Assembly (NCBI GenBank): GCA_011049295.1 | Contig: DSCA01000135.1 | Coordinates: 1-6,406, forward strand | Origin: Thermoplasmatales archaeon | GTDB taxonomy: Archaea > Thermoplasmatota > E2 > UBA202 > DSCA01 | Direction of reading: 5' to 3' | DNA: 6,406 bases | Shown here: positions 1 to 5,327 of the stretch, one piece after another | Numbering within the stretch: position 1 is the first letter of the stretch | Layout of the letters: the number at the start of each line of letters is the position of its first letter | Translations under genes and position numbers: made by a program | The notes under the pieces: generated by a model | The model's database searches: none | Told to the model about the DNA's origin: nothing | Seen by the model: only the letters and a program-made list of their open reading frames with translations

Positions 1-843
1 GCGCAGGGTGTAGGCGTCCTGTACCTTGGGGCAGTCCCGGTGGGAGGCAATGATGTCGCTTCCCCGGGTGAGCTTCCACAGGTTCTGGCCCACCGCCACC
101 TGTCCCGGATGGGGCCTCACCCGGTGAATGTCCGCGGCAAAGGCCTGGTCGGTGCCCTTGAGGGCCTCCAGGCTCATCACCCCGGCAATCTGGGCCTGCT
201 TGAGCAGCTGCTGGGCATCGTGCAGAGCCAGGCATCCCAGCCCGGCCATCATCTGGGTGCCATTGATAAGCGCCAGTCCCTCCTTTGCCTGATAAACGAC
301 GGGGTCAATCTCCGCCCGGTCCAGGGCCTCCCGGGCGGGCATGGTCATGCTTCCAAACCGGGCCGCTCCCTCTCCCATGAAGGCCAGGGCCACGTGGGCC
401 AGGGGTGCCAGGTCTCCGCTGGCTCCCACCGAGCCCTGGGAGGGCACCACGGGATGAAACCCCTGGTTGAGGGCGTCCAGCAACTTCTCCACCACCTCCG
501 CCCGCACCCCGGAGTAACCCTTGGCCAGGGAGTTGGCCCGCAGCAGCATCATGGCCCGTACCGCCTCCTCGGGCAGGGGCTCTCCCACCCCGCAGGCGTG
601 GCTGCGGATGAGGTTGGCCTGCAGGGCTTCGATTTGGTCGGGGGAGATGCGCACGTCGGCCAGCTCCCCGAACCCGGTGTTTATACCGTAGACCTTTTCC
701 TGACTCTGCAGCACCTCCTCCACCTTTTTTCGGCTGGCCGCTATGCGCTCCCTGGCCCTTTTGGCCAGTGACACCCCTTCCCCGGTGCGGGCGACGGCCA
801 CCACCTGCTCTATGCCCAGATGCTCGCCGTCTATCTCTATCAT
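1..843 (-). CDS. hutH: Histidine ammonia-lyase (histidase), C-terminus cut by window edge
   Basis: Catalyses non-oxidative deamination of L-histidine to trans-urocanate and ammonia in the cytoplasm, the first step of histidine catabolism. The 281 visible codons hold the N-terminal half of a family usually about 500 residues long. Seen directly: the YGINTGFG motif (residues 52-59, catalytic-loop Tyr52), the Ala141-Ser142-Gly143 triad in GSVGASGDLAPLAH that cyclises to the MIO electrophile, NGTQ at 194-197, RPHPGQ at 243-248 and QDAYTLR at the window edge. MIO placement agrees with characterised bacterial histidases. The ATG overlaps the hutU stop (ATGA) and has a GGTGAG ribosome site 3 nt upstream, which supports the start and translational coupling. 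It reads as intact up to the edge. Related lyases (phenylalanine or tyrosine ammonia-lyase, aminomutases) share the fold, but linkage to hutU makes histidase nearly certain. Confidence 0.96.
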   Translation of the reverse strand, partial: MIEIDGEHLGIEQVVAVARTGEGVSLAKRARERIAASRKKVEEVLQSQEKVYGINTGFGELADVRISPDQIEALQANLIRSHACGVGEPLPEEAVRAMMLLRANSLAKGYSGVRAEVVEKLLDALNQGFHPVVPSQGSVGASGDLAPLAHVALAFMGEGAARFGSMTMPAREALDRAEIDPVVYQAKEGLALINGTQMMAGLGCLALHDAQQLLKQAQIAGVMSLEALKGTDQAFAADIHRVRPHPGQVAVGQNLWKLTRGSDIIASHRDCPKVQDAYTLR

Positions 844-2489
844 GGTCTCACCATGGGCAGCCGGATGCCCGCCCGGCGGGCAAAGTCGATGGCCTGCGGA
901 TAGTTGGCGTCGGCGTGGCGCACCACCCCCAGGCCCGGGTCGGTGACAAACACCCGCCTGATGCGCTGGTCCGTCTCCCGGGTGCCGTCGCACACTACCA
1001 CCATGCCCGCATGGGTGGACAGCCCGATGCCCACCCCGCCCCCGTTGTGGATGGAAACGCTGTCCGCCCCGGCGGCACAGTTGAGCAGGGCGTTGAGCAG
1101 GGGCCAGTCGGCGATGGCGTCGGAGCCGTCCCGCATTCCCTCGGTTTCCCGGTGGGGGGAGGCCACACTCCCCCCATCCAGGTGGTCGCGGGTGATGGCC
1201 ACGGGGCCTATGTCACCGCTGCGCACCATTTTGTTGATGGCCAGGGCAAACCGGTCCCTCTCTCCGTAACCCAGCCAGCACACCCTGGCCGGCAGCCCCT
1301 CCCAGGGCAGATGTTTCTCCGCCAGTTGTATCCAGTTGACCAGGGTCCGGTTGTGGGGGAACATGTCCATGACCAGGCGGTCCGTCTTCAGGATGTCCTC
1401 CTCGTTGCCAGTGAGGGCCAGCCAGCGGAAGGGACCCCGTCCCTCGCAGAACAGGGGCCGGATGTAGGCCAGCACGAAGCCCGGGTAGTCAAAGGCGTTC
1501 TCCACCCCTGCCTGATGGGCCTGCCCCCGCAGGTTGTTGCCGTAGTCAAAAACCACCGCTCCCCTCTTCTGCATGGCCAGCATGGCCCGGCAGTGGGCGG
1601 CCATGGACTGCAGGGACCGCCGGATGTATTCCTGGGGGTTGCTGCTCCTCAGGTCAAGGGCCTCCCGTAGATTGCTGCCGTAGAAGCCGGCCGGGATGTA
1701 GCCGTGCAGGGCGTCGTGGGCGCTGGTCTGGTCGGTGACCACGTCGGGGATCACCTCTCGCTCCACCATCTCGGGCAGAACGTCGGCGCAGTTGCCCAGC
1801 AGCCCCACGGAGAGAGCCTGGCCTTCCTTCCGGGCGGTGGTGACCAGGTCCAGGGCCTCCTCCAGGTCGTCGGTCATCTCCTGGCAGAAGCCGGCCTGCA
1901 GGCGCCGCCGGATGCGGCCCTCGTCGCATTCCACCACCAAGGCCGCCCCTCCGTTCATGGTGATGGCCAGGGGCTGGGCTCCTCCCATGCCCCCTAGCCC
2001 GCCGCTGAGCACCAGTTTACCCTTGAGCGTGCCCTGGAAGTGGGTGCGGGCGCAGGCGGCAAAGGTCTCGTAGGTGCCCTGGATGATGCCCTGGGTGCCG
2101 ATGTAGCACCAGGACCCGGCGGTCATCTGTCCGTACATGGTGAGGCCCAGGTCCTCCAGTTGGTAAAATATATCCCAGGTGCTCCATCTGGGCACCAGGT
2201 TGCTGTTGGCTATCAGCACCCGGGGGCTGCTCTCCCTGGTTTTGAAGATGCCCACCGGCTTGCCGGACTGCACTAGCAGGGTCTCGTCGTCCTCCAGCTC
2301 CCTGAGCGACTCCACGATGGCCCGGTAGGCCTCCCAGTTTCGGGCCGCCTTGCCCGTTCCCCCGTATACAATCAGTTGCTCCGGCAGCTCAGCGTTATCC
2401 AGGTTGTTTTCCAGCATGCGCAAAATGGCCTCCTGCCGCCACCCCTTGCACCGCAGGTCGGTTCCTCGCTGCGCGGTTATTTTCTCCAT
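840..2489 (-). CDS. hutU: Urocanate hydratase (urocanase)
   Basis: Hydrates urocanate to 4-imidazolone-5-propionate using tightly bound NAD+ as an electrophile; second step of histidine degradation, cytoplasmic. The 549 residues match the usual 550-560. Seen: YGGTGKAARNW near residues 42-52, glycine-rich NAD-binding loop LSGGLGGMGGAQP (161-173), DQTSAHD (253-259), the urocanase signature region WEGLPARVCW (396-405) with Cys404 followed by LGYGER, then ITRDHLDGGSVASPHRETEG (432-451) and HNGGGVGIG (481-489). The classical signature is FQGLPxRICW, so three positions differ conservatively while the Cys is kept. ATG at 2489 is chosen because an in-frame TAA lies 27 nt upstream with no other usable start. 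There is no clear Shine-Dalgarno, but a TATA-like box lies about 28 nt upstream, suggesting a leaderless mRNA. Its stop overlaps the hutH start by 4 nt, so the two form an operon. Confidence 0.97.
   Translation of the reverse strand: MEKITAQRGTDLRCKGWRQEAILRMLENNLDNAELPEQLIVYGGTGKAARNWEAYRAIVESLRELEDDETLLVQSGKPVGIFKTRESSPRVLIANSNLVPRWSTWDIFYQLEDLGLTMYGQMTAGSWCYIGTQGIIQGTYETFAACARTHFQGTLKGKLVLSGGLGGMGGAQPLAITMNGGAALVVECDEGRIRRRLQAGFCQEMTDDLEEALDLVTTARKEGQALSVGLLGNCADVLPEMVEREVIPDVVTDQTSAHDALHGYIPAGFYGSNLREALDLRSSNPQEYIRRSLQSMAAHCRAMLAMQKRGAVVFDYGNNLRGQAHQAGVENAFDYPGFVLAYIRPLFCEGRGPFRWLALTGNEEDILKTDRLVMDMFPHNRTLVNWIQLAEKHLPWEGLPARVCWLGYGERDRFALAINKMVRSGDIGPVAITRDHLDGGSVASPHRETEGMRDGSDAIADWPLLNALLNCAAGADSVSIHNGGGVGIGLSTHAGMVVVCDGTRETDQRIRRVFVTDPGLGVVRHADANYPQAIDFARRAGIRLPMVRP
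847..852 (-). promoter_or_regulatory. Ribosome binding site of hutH inside the hutU 3' end
   Basis: GGTGAG on the minus strand, 3 nt before the hutH ATG, is complementary to the anti-Shine-Dalgarno part of 16S rRNA. It lies in the last codons of hutU (residues 546-548), so ribosomes finishing hutU can restart at the ATGA overlap. The same GGTGAG hexamer precedes the C25 peptidase gene, whereas hutU and the mobB-like gene lack it. Confidence 0.7.
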
Positions 2490-2507
2490 CGAACGGTAAA
2501 GAATGCC

Positions 2508-2529
2508 AGATACTTAATTATTCGTATCT
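2508..2529 (-). promoter_or_regulatory. hutU core promoter inside a 6-bp inverted repeat (candidate operator)
   Basis: AGATAC (2508-2513) and GTATCT (2524-2529) are perfect inverted arms separated by 10 nt of AT-only sequence but for one base. The minus-strand reading of the spacer, GAATAATTAA, is the best TATA-like element upstream of hutU. Its centre near 2518 is about 28 nt from the hutU ATG, the spacing expected between an archaeal TATA box and a leaderless start. A dimeric repressor on the arms would cover the TBP site, giving substrate-controlled expression of the hut operon. The sequence and symmetry are seen; promoter and operator functions are inferred. No convincing bacterial -35/-10 pair was found here. 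Confidence 0.5.
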
Positions 2530-2535
2530 TCCGGG

Positions 2536-2564
2536 AAAAGAAAAGGCGGCTAGGGGTAGCCGCC
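2536..2564 (-). terminator. Hairpin plus T-tract terminator of the C25 peptidase gene
   Basis: GGCGGCTA (2545-2552) pairs perfectly with TAGCCGCC (2557-2564) around a 4-nt loop. Read on the minus strand the stem is followed at once by TTTTCTTTT (2544-2536). This has the form of an intrinsic terminator, and in archaea the T-tract alone can stop transcription. The stem contains the last codons (Gly-Gly-Tyr-Pro) and the TAG stop of the peptidase gene, so the terminator overlaps the coding end. It isolates the peptidase transcript from the hutU promoter only a few bases downstream. Confidence 0.75.
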
Positions 2565-4541
2565 GATGCGCAGGCTGGGGTCGCCGAACAGCACCCATTC
2601 CTGGACCGTCTTGCAGTCCACCTGCTCGATGGTGTAGGGCCGCTCTCCCTGCCACTCCTGGCTCCAGTCGATGGGAAACCGGTTGAGGTAGTCGGCGAGG
2701 GCCGTGGCGTGGACCTCTCCCAGCACCGTGGTGCCGTTGGCGTAGACTTGGAAGAAGTGGGGCTCCAGCCAGCCGCCCAGATACTGGATGACGTCCGGTA
2801 TGCCGTCCGGTACGCTGTCCGGCACCTCGTCCACCGGTCCGTCGCCCACCGTGCCGTAGCCCAGCCCGGTGTTGCCGATGGTGGCAATGGACCCTCCGTT
2901 GTGATGCCGGGCGAACAGCCAGCCCCAGCACACCCGGCTGGTCTCTCCCTTCCACAGGTACTCGAACCACTTGGGTCCCTCCCATATCTTCAGCAGGTTG
3001 AGCATGCTCACGTTGAACTGACTGTTGTGGCAGCCGCCCACCACCAGCACCGGCCACTTTCCGTGGTTGGTCAGGTTTCCGATGCTCTCCAGGTTGAAGT
3101 CAATCCAGGTGCTGAAGTCTCCGTGGGGATGGGTGGCCCAGGATGTGGGATTGCCGTGGCCGGAAAAGTACACGAAGCCGGCGCCCTCCGACAGCACCTC
3201 CTCCGCCGTATGGGGAGTAAACGGGTAGTCCCCGCCCTCTACGTACACCCGTATCTGCTCGAAGTCCTGCATGTAGCTCAGGGCCTGGTCGCACTCCACC
3301 TGCCCCTCGATGTAGTCGGTGCCAATCTCCGGCACGTCGTCCTCGAAGGAATCCCCGCCGATGGCTACCATGCGGCGGAACCACTCCTGGCCGTGAGCGG
3401 TGTTTTCGTAGTCCATGATTTTGTCGACCATCACCGTCACCTCCTCCTCCGTGCGGCAGGGAAGCCGGCCCAGGTAGACGTCGGGGTACAGGTCCAGGAC
3501 GTCCTTGCTGGTGGGGGTCCACTCGGCGAAGACGCCGTTGCCGTTGCTGTCCCAGTCGTCGAAGACCGGCTGGCCGTTGTCATATCGGTACACGTCGGCA
3601 TAGTAGAGGTCGCTGATGTAGCTGGCCTCCCAGCCGGAGTTGTCATCCAGGTGGGAGTAGCGTACCGGCAGATGCCAGGACCACCACCGCTGCCGGTTCA
3701 TGCCCCCCACCAGCATGACGTATCTGACGTCCCATTCCTCTATTTTTTGCTTGATGCAGTATTTGATTTTCTCCGCGTCGTCCCGCCCCTCGTAGTTGCC
3801 CACGATGCCCTCCAGGGCCATCAGCCGGGTGGCAACCCCGTGCTGCTCCTTGTGCTCCACCAGGGGCTCCAGCTCGTCCTGAAATCTCTGAGGGGCCACA
3901 ATCAGCAGGTCCACCTGGTCCAAGGCGGCGGGATAGGGCTGCTGCTCGTAGGTGAGAGAAATGTCTACATGAGAAGCGTACAGAAGCTCACCGGCGGCCG
4001 GCCGATAGCGAACCGGGTAGACCTCCAGCGTAGCCAGCACCACCCGCTCTCCCCCGTAGAGGCCCACGCCCAGATGACAGAGCATCCAGTCGCCGGGATA
4101 CAGGTGGTCGCTGCCATAGACGGCGGGGTCCGGGGCCAGCGTCAGGTCCGCCATCTGGCCGTTGCGGGGTACGGCGCCCAGCGCGGGCGCCACGGGACCG
4201 GGCAGGGCCACTGACAGCACCTCCCGTGGTACACATGTCACCTCTGTTATACGGGTTCCCAGGGGAAAGGTGAGTGTTTTGGTGACCACGGGCAGGCGGG
4301 GTGCCCCCGGCTGGAGGACATAGGTGTCGGCCTCTTCCACCCTTACCTCCGCATAGCCGTTCCGCTCCGTGATATTCGGCGGCGAAAAACTGAAGGATAC
4401 CGCAGAGCGACCCTCACATACGTGCTCCTCATTGCCTGCATTTTCCGTGTGCAGGGGAGAAACGGGGATGCCCACCAGGGCGGTACCGCCCAGCAGCAGG
4501 GACCCCATACACAGCGCCAGGAAAACCTTGACTGCCTTCAT
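2550..4541 (-). CDS. Secreted gingipain-like C25 family cysteine peptidase
   Basis: Likely an extracellular cysteine endopeptidase of family C25 (clan CD); the cleaved residue cannot be read from sequence. The 663 residues start with a signal peptide (Lys2, Lys5, hydrophobic 6-24). A C25-propeptide-like segment follows (about 60-200, including PGAPRLPVVTKTLTFP), then the catalytic domain (about 208-656). The probable dyad is His462 in FVYFSGHGNP and Cys504 in VLVVGGCHNSQFN. Residues 329-340 (DWDSNGNGVFAE) resemble an EF-hand calcium loop, and 567-582 are Asp-x-Val/Ile-Pro tetrads. The chain ends LFGDPSLRIGGYP, with no Ig-like domain, transmembrane anchor or sorting tail seen, so it may be released freely. 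There are four N-x-S/T sequons (Asn56, 489, 510, 602). The start has GGTGAGG 5 nt upstream. Divergent from the mobB-like gene and separated from hutU by a terminator. Its role may be nutrition or processing of surface proteins. Confidence 0.88.
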   Translation of the reverse strand: MKAVKVFLALCMGSLLLGGTALVGIPVSPLHTENAGNEEHVCEGRSAVSFSFSPPNITERNGYAEVRVEEADTYVLQPGAPRLPVVTKTLTFPLGTRITEVTCVPREVLSVALPGPVAPALGAVPRNGQMADLTLAPDPAVYGSDHLYPGDWMLCHLGVGLYGGERVVLATLEVYPVRYRPAAGELLYASHVDISLTYEQQPYPAALDQVDLLIVAPQRFQDELEPLVEHKEQHGVATRLMALEGIVGNYEGRDDAEKIKYCIKQKIEEWDVRYVMLVGGMNRQRWWSWHLPVRYSHLDDNSGWEASYISDLYYADVYRYDNGQPVFDDWDSNGNGVFAEWTPTSKDVLDLYPDVYLGRLPCRTEEEVTVMVDKIMDYENTAHGQEWFRRMVAIGGDSFEDDVPEIGTDYIEGQVECDQALSYMQDFEQIRVYVEGGDYPFTPHTAEEVLSEGAGFVYFSGHGNPTSWATHPHGDFSTWIDFNLESIGNLTNHGKWPVLVVGGCHNSQFNVSMLNLLKIWEGPKWFEYLWKGETSRVCWGWLFARHHNGGSIATIGNTGLGYGTVGDGPVDEVPDSVPDGIPDVIQYLGGWLEPHFFQVYANGTTVLGEVHATALADYLNRFPIDWSQEWQGERPYTIEQVDCKTVQEWVLFGDPSLRIGGYP
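2793..2840. repeat. 12-bp imperfect tandem repeat within the C25 peptidase gene
   Basis: Four consecutive 12-nt units each begin GTCC: GTCCGGTATGCC, GTCCGGTACGCT, GTCCGGCACCTC and GTCCACCGGTCC. The first two differ at two positions and the last is more diverged. On the coding (minus) strand they give Asp-containing tetrads of the form D-x-V/I-P (residues about 570-584). The in-frame period means copy changes would lengthen or shorten the protein without a frameshift. It lies after the catalytic Cys, probably in a surface loop. Confidence 0.6.
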
Positions 4542-4546
4542 GATTG

Positions 4547-4582
4547 CCTCACCGGAAACATATCCCCCGGATGCTTATATAG
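4547..4582 (-). promoter_or_regulatory. Promoter and ribosome site of the C25 peptidase gene
   Basis: On the minus strand CTATATAAG (about 4582-4574) is a near-consensus archaeal TATA box preceded by an A-rich BRE-like GCAAAC. Its centre is about 37 nt from the ATG, which predicts a transcript start near 4552 and a leader of roughly 11 nt. GGTGAGG (4553-4547), 5 nt before the ATG, would be at or next to that 5' end. A bacterial reading (TTAAAA, 17 nt, TATATA) is possible but matches only 4 of 6 bases in each box. The box and ribosome site are seen; the start point is inferred. Confidence 0.6.
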
Positions 4583-4589
4583 GTTTGCG

Positions 4590-4606
4590 GCACAAATTTT
4601 TTAATA
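4590..4606 (+). promoter_or_regulatory. TATA-like promoter of the mobB-like gene
   Basis: The AT-rich run TTTTTTAATA (4597-4606), preceded by a CACAAA stretch that could act as BRE, is centred about 26 nt upstream of the ATG at 4628. That matches the geometry of a leaderless archaeal promoter, and no strong Shine-Dalgarno precedes the gene. The element sits back-to-back with the peptidase TATA box, with centres about 23 bp apart. Promoter function is inferred from position and composition. Confidence 0.5.
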
Positions 4607-4627
4607 GCAGCCGGACCATAGGCGGTC

Positions 4628-5308
4628 ATGCTCGTCGCCATCAGCGGGTTTTCAGGCAGCGGCAAGACGTCCCTGCTGGAATCGCTCATCGCCCGACTCA
4701 GCCCGGAGTACCGCCTTCTCATCGTCAAGGACACCCATGAGGAGCGCATCGACGGCCCGGACACCGACACCCGCCGCCACCGCCGGGCCGGAGCTCAGGC
4801 CAGTGCCATCACCGCCGGCCAGGAAACGGCCCTGTTCTGGGAGGGGCGGCTGGAGGTGGAACGCCTGGCGGAGCTCACCGCAGCCCAGGTGGTGCTACTG
4901 GAGGGGTTCAAAAACAGCTCCTACCCCAAGATATGGCTGGGGGCGGGGGAGGGGCCCCACGTGGTGCTGCGCAATCCCCCGGTGGAAGCAGCGGAGCGCT
5001 ACATCCGGGAGCAGGTAACCGCCGAAAACCTTCCCGGCCTGGACTGCGGAGACTGCGGCCATCCCACCTGTGCGGCGCTGGCGGAGGCGGTAGTGGCGGG
5101 AGAGGCCTCCCTGGACGACTGTGTGGTGCCCGTCCAGCCGGAGGTGGAGGTGATGGTGGATGGGCGACATGTGCCGCTCAAGCCCTTCGTACAGGAGTTC
5201 ATCGCCGGTGCCGTGCGGGGCATGCTGTCGGCGCTGCACGGGGTGGAGGACGGCGGAGAGCGGCGCATCCGCATCGAGGTACGGCCCCGGTCATCGGATA
5301 TGTTTTAA
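4628..5308 (+). CDS. MobB-like P-loop protein fused to a four-cysteine Fe-S domain
   Basis: Probably a GTP-binding accessory protein of molybdenum/tungsten cofactor synthesis, related to MobB, which assists MobA in making the guanine dinucleotide form. Seen in 226 residues: Walker A GFSGSGKTS (7-15); KDTH (34-37) and DTDTRRHRRAGA (45-56), resembling the MobB region with a conserved Asp and HRxAGA; VVLLEGFKNSSYPKI (88-102), the family's EGFK..PKI motif. Classical MobB proteins are about 170 residues and stop near here. This one continues with Cys140-x2-Cys143-x4-Cys148-x16-Cys165 (LDCGDCGHPTC...DDC), the pattern of the small 4Fe-4S domain known from RnfB-type proteins, then a segment containing DGRHVPLKPFVQEFI and RGML. 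An in-frame TAG at 4619 makes ATG 4628 the first possible start. The PiT gene follows 19 nt after its stop. No molybdoenzyme is visible, so the partner is unknown. Confidence 0.85.
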   Translation: MLVAISGFSGSGKTSLLESLIARLSPEYRLLIVKDTHEERIDGPDTDTRRHRRAGAQASAITAGQETALFWEGRLEVERLAELTAAQVVLLEGFKNSSYPKIWLGAGEGPHVVLRNPPVEAAERYIREQVTAENLPGLDCGDCGHPTCAALAEAVVAGEASLDDCVVPVQPEVEVMVDGRHVPLKPFVQEFIAGAVRGMLSALHGVEDGGERRIRIEVRPRSSDMF

Positions 5309-5310
5309 AT
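5303..5310 (+). promoter_or_regulatory. Possible TATA-like box of the PiT gene
   Basis: TTTTAAAT spans the stop codon of the mobB-like gene and is centred 22 to 25 nt before the two candidate ATGs (5328 and 5331). It could be a separate promoter, but the same bases encode the final Phe and stop, and a 19-nt gap equally suits co-transcription. Recorded as weak. Confidence 0.25.
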
Positions 5311-5327
5311 CAACGGCTCATTAGGGT

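Noticed and set aside
40..1670. Two long plus-strand open frames (40-771 and 768-1670) opposite hutH and hutU
   Set aside because: The coding evidence for hutH and hutU on the other strand is decisive (MIO triad, urocanase motifs). The plus-strand translations are low-complexity His/Gly/Pro-rich.
2376..4214. 612-codon open frame on the plus strand, antisense to the peptidase gene and extending into the hutU start
   Set aside because: It lies opposite two well-supported genes, its translation is rich in His, Val, Gly and Pro as expected from the complement of GC-rich codons, and it shows no recognisable motif. It is a shadow frame.
4547..4606. Bacterial sigma70 promoter (TTAAAA, 17 nt, TATATA) for the peptidase gene
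   Set aside because: Only 4 of 6 matches in each box, and no comparable pair for hutU or the mobB-like gene, so the TATA-box reading explains more of the window. It is not fully excluded.
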